The notes beneath the pieces were generated by a model. That model did not search any database. It was not told the origin of the DNA and saw nothing but the letters and a program-made list of their open reading frames with translations. From contig WRLK01000004.1 in the NCBI GenBank assembly GCA_009777635.1, forward strand, positions 23,109-87,108: a stretch of DNA of 64,000 nt, in the 5' to 3' direction. The position numbers were made by a program, and so were the translations under genes. Each line of letters starts with the position of its first letter. Position 1 is the stretch's first letter. Source of the DNA: Oscillospiraceae bacterium (GTDB taxonomy: Bacteria; Bacillota; Clostridia; Oscillospirales; Ruminococcaceae). This document shows, piece by piece, positions 1 through 10,284 of the stretch.

Positions 1-2946
1 CGCCTTTATCAGGCCGTTTATATCCTCCGGCAAGGCATTGGCGTTTACATCACAATCCTGAACCTCGCCGTCAAGCCTTACGCGCGCCCTGCCTCCATCA
101 AGCGGCAGGAATCCCTCGTTTTGGCTGCTTAAAAAGTCTTTTTCATTTTTAAACAGCGTGAATTTATCCTTATACGGCGCCGAGGAATACGGGCAGAACA
201 CTTCGCAGTTACCGCATTCGTTGCACATATAATCAACGTGTATGATTTGCGGCCGCCCGTTTAGCATGATGGCGACATTCGCGCGGTTCGGGCAAACATC
301 GGCGCAGTTTTCGCAGATAGTCTTGCATTCAAGGCAGCGCTTTGGCTCTGTCGTATCGCACGAATTCGGGAACAGGATTCCGCGTTTTACTAAGGAAGCC
401 TCTTTTTCCTGGTTAAGGTTTAAGCTTTCGTACTTGTCAAAACCGGCGCCGGAAACAGCGCTCGCCGCCTTTGCGGCGTCGGCGACCGCCTCGACCACCG
501 TGGCAGGTCCGCGCATGGCGTCTCCGATCACATATACGCCGGAAATGCTTGTCTCAAGCGTTTTATCGCTGACAAGGGCTTTGCCTTTCGCGTCCGTCTT
601 AATGTTGTTGCCTGCATAAAACTGTGTATCGACAAGCTCTCCAATCGCGGCGATGACGGTATCCGCCAAAACCTCCGCCGTTTCATCTGTCTCGACAGGC
701 TTCCTGCGCCCGGATTCATCCGGCTTTGAAAGAACCATCTTCACGCAATGAAGCACGCCGTCCTTTAATCCAACGGGCGACAGCAGCCCGCAAAATTCCA
801 CGCCGTCATCGAGCGCAAGCTGAAGCTCCTCCTCGTCCGCGGGCATATTGCGTTTGTCGCGGCGGTACACGATTGATACCTTTTCAACGCCGTGTACCCG
901 CTTCGCGGCGCGCGCCGCATCCATGGCGGTGTTGCCGCCGCCGACTATAACGACGTTTTTGCCTAGCCTTACGCTTTTTGGCGAGGTTTTAAACTCTTCT
1001 AAAAACTCAAGGACATTTTTCGCCTCGCCGTATTTTAACGGAAGCCGCTGCGGTTTCCACGCGCCTGTCGCCAAAATTATGGCCGCAAACCCCTCGCCTT
1101 TCAATTCCTCAATGGATTTTATCTCCCTGCCGGTCACAATCTCGACGCCGAGCGCTTTCATCAGCGCGATATCTTTCTCAATCGCCTCGTCGCCGATCCT
1201 GAACCCGGGGATGACATGCCGTACAATTCCGCCCAACGTATCGCGTTTTTCAAAGATGGTTACCTGAAATCCCTTTTTTTGCAAGAAGTACGCGGCTGAA
1301 ATCCCCGCCGCCCCGCCTCCAACTACGGCTATTTTTCCGGCTTTAGATTCGGGCTTTTTAATCTCGAATAACAGCGCGTCATACGCTTTCTCGGCGGTTT
1401 CAAGCTTCACCGCGCGGATATGCACCGATTCCTCATAAAAAACGCGCGTGCATTTGTCCATACAGCGGTGGGCGCAGATGGTTCCCGTTATAAACGGCAG
1501 CGGGTTGCGCTCGGTGATAACGCGCAGGCCCTCGAGATATTTCCCTTCTCCGGCAAGGCGCAGGTACGCCGGAATATCCTGCCCGATAGGGCATCCGTCG
1601 CGGCACGGAGCCTCAAAGCAATCCATGAGCGGAACCTTGCTTTTCATCTTGCGCTCAGGCGCCGGTTTGATCGCCTTTTTGTAATATTTATCGCCTTTCA
1701 CACTGCTGACAAGTATTTCTACTTTACCGATGTCAACCCCGGTAAAATCCTTATATTCATGCGCATATAGCTCCTGTGCCATCTGGGCGATGCGGTCATA
1801 TCCTCCGGGCTTTAGCAGCGTCGTCGCAATAGTCACGGGCCAAATCCCGGCGTCTATGATTTTGCCGATGTTGTAAATATCCGCGCCGCCCGAGTACGAA
1901 ATACGCAGCTTGCCGCCGAACGCTTTTGACAAAAGGTTAGCTACGGACATGGAAAGCGGGTACAGCGAGCGGCCGGACATGTACATCTCCCCGGAGGGCA
2001 GCTCATCGTTCATCACCTTGACCGGGAACGTATTTGTGAGCTTCACGCCGAACACAAGCCCGTTTGAGTCCGCAAGTCCCATCAGCCGCTTTAGCATCGG
2101 AACGGCGTCTTCAAACTGCAGATCGGCTTTAAAGTGGTGGTCGTCGAAAGCCACGTAGTCAAAGCCAAGGCTGTCAAGTAAATCGCGGGCGTATTTGTAG
2201 TCGAGCAGCGTCGGGTTGCATTTGATGAAAGTATTCAGCCTTTTCTCGGTGATAAGGTACGTTGCGATGCGCTCGATCTCGTCGGGAGGACATCCGTGCA
2301 GCGTTGAAAGCGTAATGGAATGCGACGCCTTAGAGCTGATGCCGTCTATATACGCATCGTCGATATTCTTAAATTTGCCCGTGTTGTTTTTCGCCCATCT
2401 CACACACTCTTTCCAGATGGCGGCGCCTCCCGCTTCCTTCATACCCTCGATATAGTCGTCTATTTTCTTGAGCTTGATGCCCTCCAAATCGTAGCCGACG
2501 CTCATGTTGAACACGAAACCGTTGGGATTGCCAAAGCCAAACTCGCGGCTTAAAAGCTTCAGCGCGAACCAGCCCTTTATGTATTCCTCCAGCGCCTGCG
2601 GAACGTACAGCTCCGTAGACCACTCGCAGTTGTAGCATTCGTCCGCCGCCGTGATACACGGCTTTGCGACGGGCAAATCCTCACCGTCGAGCTTTTGCAC
2701 GGTTTTCAGCTCGAAGAACCGGCTTCCCGCGACGTAGCTTGCGATGATATTCTGGGCAAGCTGGGTGTGCGGCCCCGCCGCCGGCCCGAATGGGGTTTCA
2801 AGTTTTTCGTTAAATATCGAAAGCTCTTTATCGCCTTTCGAAAACCATAATTTCCGCACGCCGAATATCGTTTTATGTTCCTTGTATTCTGTCAAGACCC
2901 AGTCCATCAGTTCACCAAATGGAATCTGGCGCATGATATCGCTCAT
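1..2946 (-). CDS. ygfK: Putative selenate reductase subunit YgfK-like FAD/NAD(P) oxidoreductase with C-terminal Fe-S cysteines (partial, runs off left edge)
   Basis: Minus-strand frame from ATG at 2946 (MSDIMRQIPFGELMDWVLTEYK) preceded by a GGAGG-type RBS; Cys-rich end (MCNECGNCEVFCPYSS) near the left edge; next to ssnA. Frame spot-checked at both ends only. Confidence 0.85.
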   Translation of the reverse strand, partial: MSDIMRQIPFGELMDWVLTEYKEHKTIFGVRKLWFSKGDKELSIFNEKLETPFGPAAGPHTQLAQNIIASYVAGSRFFELKTVQKLDGEDLPVAKPCITAADECYNCEWSTELYVPQALEEYIKGWFALKLLSREFGFGNPNGFVFNMSVGYDLEGIKLKKIDDYIEGMKEAGGAAIWKECVRWAKNNTGKFKNIDDAYIDGISSKASHSITLSTLHGCPPDEIERIATYLITEKRLNTFIKCNPTLLDYKYARDLLDSLGFDYVAFDDHHFKADLQFEDAVPMLKRLMGLADSNGLVFGVKLTNTFPVKVMNDELPSGEMYMSGRSLYPLSMSVANLLSKAFGGKLRISYSGGADIYNIGKIIDAGIWPVTIATTLLKPGGYDRIAQMAQELYAHEYKDFTGVDIGKVEILVSSVKGDKYYKKAIKPAPERKMKSKVPLMDCFEAPCRDGCPIGQDIPAYLRLAGEGKYLEGLRVITERNPLPFITGTICAHRCMDKCTRVFYEESVHIRAVKLETAEKAYDALLFEIKKPESKAGKIAVVGGGAAGISAAYFLQKKGFQVTIFEKRDTLGGIVRHVIPGFRIGDEAIEKDIALMKALGVEIVTGREIKSIEELKGEGFAAIILATGAWKPQRLPLKYGEAKNVLEFLEEFKTSPKSVRLGKNVVIVGGGNTAMDAARAAKRVHGVEKVSIVYRRDKRNMPADEEELQLALDDGVEFCGLLSPVGLKDGVLHCVKMVLSKPDESGRRKPVETDETAEVLADTVIAAIGELVDTQFYAGNNIKTDAKGKALVSDKTLETSISGVYVIGDAMRGPATVVEAVADAAKAASAVSGAGFDKYESLNLNQEKEASLVKRGILFPNSCDTTEPKRCLECKTICENCADVCPNRANVAIMLNGRPQIIHVDYMCNECGNCEVFCPYSSAPYKDKFTLFKNEKDFLSSQNEGFLPLDGGRARVRLDGEVQDCDVNANALPEDINGLIKA

Positions 2947-2986
2947 ATTCTCCTCCTATGTGTATAATTTAAATATTATAATACAA

Positions 2987-4318
2987 TTAGTTGTTAATTC
3001 TGTTCCATAGATTTTTCGCAAGCTCACGGCATTTCGCAAGGATTTTTTCTTCATCGACGCCTATGAGTTCACGGTTTTCCATTTTTACCTCGCCATTAAT
3101 GATTGTGGTGACGATTTGCCGCCCCGTCATGCCGAACAGCGTGTGCCCGTTCGAGTTATCGGCAGTCAGCGGCGTCAGCGGCGTATAATCCGAAACTATG
3201 ACGTCGGCAAAGGCGCCCGCTTCAAGTACCCCGAGCGGCGCTTCAAAAGAACGTCCCGCAATCTCCGCGTTGTTTTGAAACAGCATCTGCGGCACTTCGC
3301 CCCACGCGGCGCCGGGGTCGCACAGATTGTGCTTGTGCAAGCAGTTTGCCGCTTTCATGGATTCATACATATCGTTTGTGTATCCGTCCGTTCCAAGCCC
3401 GAGCAGAATACCGCGCCTCATCATCTCCATGCATGGCGGGCAGCCGACGGCGTTGCCCATATTGGATTCGGGATTATGTACAACCATTGTATTTTCGTGC
3501 CTTATAAGCTCCATCTCGGCGCCGTTCACATGGATGCAGTGCCCAAGCACAGTCTTTTCGCCTAGGATACCGTTGTCGAAAAGCCGGAACACCACGCGCT
3601 TGCCGTATTTTTTAAGGCTGTCGTAAACGTCGTCCATGCCCTCGGCCACATGGATGTGAAAGCCGGTCCCCTCCGGCGTGTGCTCGCGGGCAAGGGCCAT
3701 CGTATCGTCCGAGATGGTAAACGACGCGTGAAGCCCCATCATAGCGCCGAGCATGCCGGTTTTATCCGAACGCGCGTGCTTTATGAATCTTGCGTTTTCC
3801 ATCACGGCTTCCTCAGCCTGTAACGCGCCTCCCCTGTCGGAAACCTCAAAGCAAAGGCTAGTGCGGACCCCGGTTTCGCAGGCTGCGTCCGCGATGGAAA
3901 ACAGGCTGTCTTTTATGTGCCCGAAGCTCGCGTGGTGGTCAAAAACAGTCGTCACGCCGTTTTTAATGCAGTCAAGGTATGTCGCGAGAGCCGAATATTT
4001 TGTATCCTCAAGCGTCAGGTTGCGGTCGATCGTCCACCACATTCCGTCTAATATTTCAGCGAAATTCCTGGGGTTGTGCCCTTTAATCGAAATACCCCTT
4101 GCAAACGCGCTGTAAATGTGATTGTGCGCGTTAATCAGCCCCGGCATGATCATTCCGCCGGAAGCATCGATGAACCGAGCTTTTGGATATTTGGCTTTTA
4201 GCGCTTTGGTCTCCCCTACCTCTATGATTTTCGTCCCGTCAATCGCTGCGGCGCCGTCTTCTATGAGCCTGTTGTTTTTGCCCCTTGTCAGCAGCCTGCC
4301 GTTTCCAACCAACAGCAT
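2987..4318 (-). CDS. ssnA: Putative aminohydrolase SsnA (amidohydrolase family)
   Basis: 443 aa; GLINAHNHIYSAFARG metal-binding motif; adjacency to ygfK. Confidence 0.88.
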   Translation of the reverse strand: MLLVGNGRLLTRGKNNRLIEDGAAAIDGTKIIEVGETKALKAKYPKARFIDASGGMIMPGLINAHNHIYSAFARGISIKGHNPRNFAEILDGMWWTIDRNLTLEDTKYSALATYLDCIKNGVTTVFDHHASFGHIKDSLFSIADAACETGVRTSLCFEVSDRGGALQAEEAVMENARFIKHARSDKTGMLGAMMGLHASFTISDDTMALAREHTPEGTGFHIHVAEGMDDVYDSLKKYGKRVVFRLFDNGILGEKTVLGHCIHVNGAEMELIRHENTMVVHNPESNMGNAVGCPPCMEMMRRGILLGLGTDGYTNDMYESMKAANCLHKHNLCDPGAAWGEVPQMLFQNNAEIAGRSFEAPLGVLEAGAFADVIVSDYTPLTPLTADNSNGHTLFGMTGRQIVTTIINGEVKMENRELIGVDEEKILAKCRELAKNLWNRINN

Positions 4319-4352
4319 TGTCGTATCCTCCTTTTATATACAAATATTAAAC

Positions 4353-4390
4353 AAAAACAGGCTGAATACATTTAAGTATCCAGCCCGTGT
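4353..4390 (-). terminator. Rho-independent terminator downstream of pyk
   Basis: Reverse complement GGCTGGATACTTAAATGTATTCAGCC followed by TGTTTTTG. Confidence 0.65.
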
Positions 4391-4485
4391 GCGCAACACT
4401 TCCTTACAGCTTATAATTATTATAATATTTTTTATTACAAATTCAATTTACAAATTAAACAATTAATTTTATCACCGTTTGTTTA

Positions 4486-6246
4486 TTATTTCCCGTTAAT
4501 TCTTCCCGCGCCCTGGACGAAGCCGTGTTCCGCGTCAATGGATGCAAAAACCCCGCTTTTAAGGATTTTACACGCCTCCTTCGCACCGACGATAACGGGG
4601 ATGTCAAGCGCCGCGCCCACAATCGCGGCGTGGGAGTTTGTCCCGGGCTTCTCCGCGATGATACCGGACGCCTTTTTGATGATTGCCATAAACTCATTCG
4701 ACGTCTCTTTTACAACAAGGATATCCCCATCTTCAAACCTGAATCCCGATTCTTCAATGCTTTCAACGACCTGAATCCTGCCGTGAGCGACTCCGTTTCC
4801 GATACCGACGCCTTTTATCATGATATTTCCCGCGATATGCACCTTTAAAAGGTTTGTCGTACCGGATATTTTAAGCGGTATGCCCGTTGAGATGACGACA
4901 AGGTCGCCATTTTTGACGCAGCCTACGTCCTGAGCCGCGTTAACGGCGTCCTCGAGCAGGTTGTTAAGCTCGTCCTCCTCTTTAATCCTTGCCGGCACAA
5001 CCCCCCATGAAAGCGCCAATTGCCTGTATGTGTATTCGCTGGGAGTACAGCCGATGATCGGGATATCCGGACGGTATTTGCTGATATTGCGAGCCGCTCT
5101 TCCCGACATCGAAACCGTGATGATGCTTGACGCGCCAAGGTCGTATGCCGTTGTGCACGCGGCATGGCTGATTGCGTTTGTCACATTGTCGTTTTCAAGA
5201 TCATAGCGGGAGCCTTCAAAGCGTCTGCGGTAGTTGATATCGTTTTCCGCACGCACCGCAATTTTCGCCATAACTTTTAGCGCCCTCACGGGATAAAGCC
5301 CGGCCGCTGTCTCCCCCGACAGCATGATAGCGCTTGTACCGTCGTAAACCGCGTTAGCCACATCGGTCGCCTCCGCTCTTGTAGGCCGCGGGTTTTTCAC
5401 CATGCTTTCAAGCATTTGCGTCGCTGTGACGACCATTTTGCCACTCTGATACGCCTTTTTAATCAGTTCCTTTTGAATTCCCGGTAAAAACTCGAAGTCG
5501 ATTTCGACGCCCATATCGCCGCGCGCGACCATAATCCCGTCGGATACCCTTAATATCTCATCAATATTTTCAACACCCTTGGCATTTTCTATTTTTGATA
5601 TAATCAGGATATTATCGCCGCCGTTTTCGTGCAGTACCCCCCTTATATCCAAAACGTCCTCGGCCGACTGGACGAAAGAAGCCGCGATAAAATCGAAGCC
5701 TTGCTCGATGCCGAATATGATGTCGGATCTATCGCGTTCGCTCAGATACTCCATGGACAACTCAGTCCCGGGAACGTTCACGCCTTTTTTATTTGAAATA
5801 TCCCCATCATTTATAATATCGCAATGGATATCGTTGCCGTCCACCCTATTTACACGAAGCTCGATCAATCCGTCGTCAAGTAGGATTTTTGTACCGATCT
5901 TTACATCCTGCGGCAATTTGGGATAACTGATCGAAGCCCTTGAGGCATCGCCTAAAATTTCATCGGTCGTGAGCGTAAATATCCCGCCCGCCTCCATTGC
6001 AGCGCGCCCCCCGGCAAAGTCTCCAAGCCTGATTTCAGGTCCTTTGGTGTCAAGCAGCGCCGCAACGGGTATTTTTTTTTGCTCACGCAGCTCCTTTAAA
6101 ATTGCAAGTGTTTTTCCGTGGCTTTCGTGCGTACCGTGAGAAAAATTAAACCGGGCGACATTCATTCCCGCGTCAATTAACTCCCCTATTACCTCGCTTG
6201 TCTGCGAAACAAGCCCCAGCGTACATATAATTTTTGTTTTTCTCAT
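4486..6246 (-). CDS. pyk: Pyruvate kinase with C-terminal PEP-utilising mobile domain
   Basis: 586 aa; MRKTKIICTLG, MVARGDMGVEI, ATQMLESM motifs; C-terminal GTNSHAAIVGAALDIPVIVGA. Confidence 0.95.
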   Translation of the reverse strand: MRKTKIICTLGLVSQTSEVIGELIDAGMNVARFNFSHGTHESHGKTLAILKELREQKKIPVAALLDTKGPEIRLGDFAGGRAAMEAGGIFTLTTDEILGDASRASISYPKLPQDVKIGTKILLDDGLIELRVNRVDGNDIHCDIINDGDISNKKGVNVPGTELSMEYLSERDRSDIIFGIEQGFDFIAASFVQSAEDVLDIRGVLHENGGDNILIISKIENAKGVENIDEILRVSDGIMVARGDMGVEIDFEFLPGIQKELIKKAYQSGKMVVTATQMLESMVKNPRPTRAEATDVANAVYDGTSAIMLSGETAAGLYPVRALKVMAKIAVRAENDINYRRRFEGSRYDLENDNVTNAISHAACTTAYDLGASSIITVSMSGRAARNISKYRPDIPIIGCTPSEYTYRQLALSWGVVPARIKEEDELNNLLEDAVNAAQDVGCVKNGDLVVISTGIPLKISGTTNLLKVHIAGNIMIKGVGIGNGVAHGRIQVVESIEESGFRFEDGDILVVKETSNEFMAIIKKASGIIAEKPGTNSHAAIVGAALDIPVIVGAKEACKILKSGVFASIDAEHGFVQGAGRINGK

Positions 6247-6274
6247 TTCACACCTTCCTTTCGCTTATATAATT

Positions 6275-6302
6275 ATTGTAACATATTATCTTTTTATTTC
6301 AA
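6275..6302 (-). promoter_or_regulatory. SigA-type promoter of pyk
   Basis: TTGAAA - 16 nt - TACAAT on the minus strand just upstream of pyk. Confidence 0.55.
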
Positions 6303-6447
6303 ATATTCTTTTTAAAAATATCTCTCATTATGTCATATCGCCTAAAAACCCTCCTAAAATATTGCTTCCAGATATATGTATTCTTTTATAATGCCTTATA
6401 AAAATCATGTTTTACAGCGCTTTTGATTTTTTGTTGATAAAAAGTCC

Positions 6448-6474
6448 TAAAGTTTTTACCGGTTTGCTCGATAA
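6448..6474 (+). promoter_or_regulatory. Candidate SigD/FliA-type flagellin promoter
   Basis: TAAA - 15 nt - CTCGATAA, close to the TAAA-N15-GCCGATAA consensus, upstream of the flagellin gene. Confidence 0.6.
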
Positions 6475-6588
6475 CATTAGCAGAGGCAAACAGGGAGCCC
6501 TAAAACTCCCGGCCGAGGTGAGAGGATTCACCTTAGAAAAAAAACATATAGCCCTAAACGCAGGGCACATAACAAGGAGGAAATAATA

Positions 6589-7854
6589 ATGATTATCCAA
6601 CACAACATTCCAGCCATGAACTCACACAGGCAGCTTTCAATCAACAATGCATCGACCTCGAAGAACCTTGAGAAATTATCATCCGGATTCAGAATCAACC
6701 GCGCGGGCGACGACGCCGCCGGGCTTGCGATTTCCGAGAAAATGCGCGGGCAAATCCGCGGCCTTGCGATGGCTACACAGAACGCGCAAAACGGCATATC
6801 GCTAATCCAAACCGCCGAGGGCGGACTCAACGAAACCCATGCGATTCTTCAAAGGATGCGCGAGCTTGCGGTACAATCAGCAAACGGCACGTATCACGAC
6901 GAAGTTGACCGCGATAACATCGAAAAGGAAGTCGCAGCGCTAAAATCCGAGATTGACCGCATATCCTCCAGCACGAACTACAACGGAATCCAGCTCCTCA
7001 ACGGCACGCTTGGCGGCCTCTCCGGCGACACGGCAACAGGCACATTTGGCGGAACAGCTTTAAGCGCAATCTTACCCTTAGTTGGCAATGGTCTTCAAAT
7101 TGATAACACCGTTTTGGCTAATGAACTCGCAGGCTCGGACGCTACGGTTACAATCTCCACCATTATAAATGATAGCGTCGCTATCACAAACGTGCAAATC
7201 GGCGACAAATCCTACACGACAAGGGTTGAGGAAAACGGAGGCTGGGACGAGGGCACACTGTACGACGCAAACGGCGTAAGCATAGGCGTTATCTCGCTCG
7301 GAACACTAGGCGGCGCAGCTTCAGGCAGCAGCGTAGTCTCAGGCTTAAGACTTAATGAAGACGGCACCGGGCTTTCCACCGGCTCTGCTGCTGATGGGCC
7401 GGTATTAGCCGAAGGCGCAATGTATGCAGACGGCAGCAATAAGCTCATTTTCCAAATCGGAGCGAATGGTTCGGCGGATCAAAGAGTCGGCCTGAATGTA
7501 TCCAATATGAGTGCCGGTATGATTGGTATTCCCGGTCAAGGCATGGTCAACAACATAAGTGTCGCGACCAGCGAAGATGCGAAAAACGCCATCAAAGTTC
7601 TCACAGCCGCGACAAATCAGATATCCGGCACACGCGCGGACCTCGGCGCATTGCAGAACCGCCTTGAGCACACAATCAACAACTTAGGCGTAACACGCGA
7701 GAACCTCCAGAACGCCGAAGCCTCAATCCGTGACGTAGACATGGCGAAAGAAATGATGGAGTTCACGAAGAACAACATCCTCGTCCAGGCGTCGCAGGCG
7801 ATGCTCGCACAGTCAAACCAGCTCCCGCAGGGCGTACTGCAGCTCCTCAGATAA
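6589..7854 (+). CDS. hag: Flagellin
   Basis: 421 aa; conserved N-terminus (MIIQHNIPAMNSHRQL...LSSGFRINRAGDDAAGLAISEKMRGQIRGL) and C-terminus (NILVQASQAMLAQSNQLPQGVLQLL); RBS AAGGAGG. Confidence 0.96.
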   Translation: MIIQHNIPAMNSHRQLSINNASTSKNLEKLSSGFRINRAGDDAAGLAISEKMRGQIRGLAMATQNAQNGISLIQTAEGGLNETHAILQRMRELAVQSANGTYHDEVDRDNIEKEVAALKSEIDRISSSTNYNGIQLLNGTLGGLSGDTATGTFGGTALSAILPLVGNGLQIDNTVLANELAGSDATVTISTIINDSVAITNVQIGDKSYTTRVEENGGWDEGTLYDANGVSIGVISLGTLGGAASGSSVVSGLRLNEDGTGLSTGSAADGPVLAEGAMYADGSNKLIFQIGANGSADQRVGLNVSNMSAGMIGIPGQGMVNNISVATSEDAKNAIKVLTAATNQISGTRADLGALQNRLEHTINNLGVTRENLQNAEASIRDVDMAKEMMEFTKNNILVQASQAMLAQSNQLPQGVLQLLR

Positions 7855-7891
7855 AATTATCAAACTACTCTTTAACCGGCAAACGAAAAGT

Positions 7892-7923
7892 AACAGGGCG
7901 GCGCCAGAAGGCGCCGCCCTGTT
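7892..7923 (+). terminator. Stem-loop terminator after flagellin
   Basis: AACAGGGCGGCGCC AGAA GGCGCCGCCCTGTT. Confidence 0.7.
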
Positions 7924-7947
7924 CGGTTTACATTAGGGGTGTCAGCT

Positions 7948-8373
7948 TTAATAAATATCCTCGCGGCAAAGCAGCTTAATCCCTTGCCCGTTAAGCGCGG
8001 CGATGCCCTTGTCCGGGTCCTCAACACGCATAATCACAAACGCCTGGTCATCCGAGCGGCTGATAAACGCATACATGTACTCAATGCTAATCCCCGCATC
8101 CGACATGATTTTTACCACCTTCGCGAACGCCCCGGGCTTGTCTTCGATACCGACTGCGATTACATCCGTCAGTGAGACCGTAATCTTGTTCTCCTTCAGC
8201 GCCAAAAGCGCTTCTTCAGGCTTATCCACGATCAGCCTCAATATGCCGAAATCGCTTGTATCCGCGATAGACAGCGCGCGGATATCCACGTTTGCGTCAC
8301 CGATAATACCTGTAATTTCAGCCATTCTTCCGATTTTATTTTCCACAAAAACAGATAATTGCTTTATGACCAT
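7948..8373 (-). CDS. ACT domain protein (tandem ACT)
   Basis: 141 aa; MVIKQLSVFVENKIGRMAEITGIIGDANVDIRALSIAD... two ACT-like repeats; next to paaK. Confidence 0.85.
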   Translation of the reverse strand: MVIKQLSVFVENKIGRMAEITGIIGDANVDIRALSIADTSDFGILRLIVDKPEEALLALKENKITVSLTDVIAVGIEDKPGAFAKVVKIMSDAGISIEYMYAFISRSDDQAFVIMRVEDPDKGIAALNGQGIKLLCREDIY

Positions 8374-8387
8374 ACCCGTGCCCTCCT

Positions 8388-9689
8388 TTAAATTTTACGG
8401 TTGTCTACGATTCGTTTTGCCTTGCCCTCACTTCGCGGGATTGCTTTCGGCTCGACAAGCTTAACCTCCGCCGCAAGTCCCAGCGTCGACAAGAGCGCTG
8501 ATTTCATTTTTTTCTCGGTTTTTTCGATAAACCTAACCGAGTCCGAGAACATTTCAGGCGTCATCTCCACCTGGACCTCAAGCGTATCGAGGTTTCCCTG
8601 CCGCTCAATCACGAGCTGGTAATTGGGCGCTGCGAGATTTAATTCAAGCAGCACGCTTTCGATCTGCGACGGGAACACGTTGATCCCGCGAATAATCAGC
8701 ATATCGTCGGTCCGCCCGCACGGCTTGCTCATTTTGATGAGCGTCCTGCCGCAGGAGCATTTATCACGCGAAAGCGTCGCTATATCCCTTGTGCGGTAAC
8801 GCAAAAGCGGCAGCGCCTCTTTCGTGATACACGTAAAGACAAGCTCGCCCTGTTCGCCGAGCGGCAATACCTCGCCCGTATCCGGGTTGATGATTTCAGG
8901 GATAAATTTATCCTCATTTATGTGCATACCGGTTTGTTCCGAGCACTCAAACGAAACGCCCGGCCCCATGATTTCCGAAAGACCGTAAATATCGTATGCC
9001 TTTATTCCAAGCATCCGCTCGATTTGAAGCCGCATTTCATTTGACCACGGCTCCGCTCCGAACATACCGGCTTTCAGCGAAATGTCGCCGGGGCTAAGGC
9101 CCATTTCCTGAATGGCCTCGGCGATATACATGGCGTAGGACGGCGTGCAGCAAAGGATGTTGGAACCGAAATCCCGCAAAATATCGATTTGCCGCTTTGT
9201 ATTCCCCGACGATACCGGAATGACGACGGCGCCCAGTTTTTCCGCGCCGTAATGCAGCCCGAGCCCACCGGTAAACAATCCATACCCATAAGATACATGG
9301 ATAAAATCCGACTTCGTCCCGCCTGCCGCAGTGATGGCCCTTGCAGCGTCGACGGCCCAGTCGTCTATATCCTTCGCGGTGTATCCTACGACCGTCATCT
9401 TTCCGGTAGTCCCGGACGACGCCTGAACGCGGACAAGCTGTTCCCTCGGGACCGCAAACAGCCCGTAAGGATACGTGTCGCGCAAATCTTGCTTATAGGT
9501 GAACGGCAGCTTCCTAAGGTCATCGACAGATGTAATGTCATTAGGCTTTACGCCTAATTCGTCGAGCTTATCCCGGTAAAATTTTACGTTTTCATAGCAG
9601 CGGCATACCGTGTCGTGCAGCCGCTGCGCTTGTAGCAGGCGCATTTTTTGGGCGCTCGCGCATTCAATTTGAGGTGAGAAATATTGCAA
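8388..9689 (-). CDS. paaK: Phenylacetate-CoA ligase family protein
   Basis: 433 aa; VQASSGTTGKMTVVGYT adenylation motif, YGLSEIMGPGV. Confidence 0.9.
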   Translation of the reverse strand: MQYFSPQIECASAQKMRLLQAQRLHDTVCRCYENVKFYRDKLDELGVKPNDITSVDDLRKLPFTYKQDLRDTYPYGLFAVPREQLVRVQASSGTTGKMTVVGYTAKDIDDWAVDAARAITAAGGTKSDFIHVSYGYGLFTGGLGLHYGAEKLGAVVIPVSSGNTKRQIDILRDFGSNILCCTPSYAMYIAEAIQEMGLSPGDISLKAGMFGAEPWSNEMRLQIERMLGIKAYDIYGLSEIMGPGVSFECSEQTGMHINEDKFIPEIINPDTGEVLPLGEQGELVFTCITKEALPLLRYRTRDIATLSRDKCSCGRTLIKMSKPCGRTDDMLIIRGINVFPSQIESVLLELNLAAPNYQLVIERQGNLDTLEVQVEMTPEMFSDSVRFIEKTEKKMKSALLSTLGLAAEVKLVEPKAIPRSEGKAKRIVDNRKI

Positions 9690-9702
9690 TTATACCAACC
9701 CC

Positions 9703-10278
9703 TTAAAGTACAAATCCTGATTCAAACGCTTTTATGTTCATCTCGCGGAATTTTTCCGGCACGGTTTCGCCGATTGCTTTTATCCAGTCATTCTTTTTAA
9801 ACTCAAGATGCTTTGCCAAAATACCGATGAGGACCACGTTTACGGATTTCGCGCTGCCCGCCTCTTTGGCAAGCTTCAGCGCGTCGACGGCAATCACGTC
9901 GATTGGCTTATCGCGAAGCTTTTCGATAATCCCCTCCGGATATTTCGCGGCCCCTATGATAACGGGCATAGGATTAATTTTTTGATCGTTTAGGATGATA
10001 AGCCCGCCTTTTTTAAGATACGGCAGATACCTTGCGGCCTCCAGCATCTCAAACGCGAGGATGACGTCGGCTTCGGCCACTTCCACCACAGGCGACGCGA
10101 CGGATTCCCCGTAACGCACATAAGACACAACGCTTCCGCCGCGCTGGCTCATCCCGTGTACCTCCGAAAGCTTCACGTCATACCCGCCGCTTTGGCAAAC
10201 CGACCCGATTAGCTTGCTGGCAAGCAGTGTACCCTGTCCGCCAACGCCGCAAATGATAATGTTTTTCGTCTCTTTCAT
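9703..10278 (-). CDS. iorB: Indolepyruvate:ferredoxin oxidoreductase beta subunit
   Basis: 191 aa; MKETKNIIICGVGGQGTLLASKLIG, HGMSQRGGSVVSYVRYG. Confidence 0.92.
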   Translation of the reverse strand: MKETKNIIICGVGGQGTLLASKLIGSVCQSGGYDVKLSEVHGMSQRGGSVVSYVRYGESVASPVVEVAEADVILAFEMLEAARYLPYLKKGGLIILNDQKINPMPVIIGAAKYPEGIIEKLRDKPIDVIAVDALKLAKEAGSAKSVNVVLIGILAKHLEFKKNDWIKAIGETVPEKFREMNIKAFESGFVL

Positions 10279-10284
10279 CGCGTT

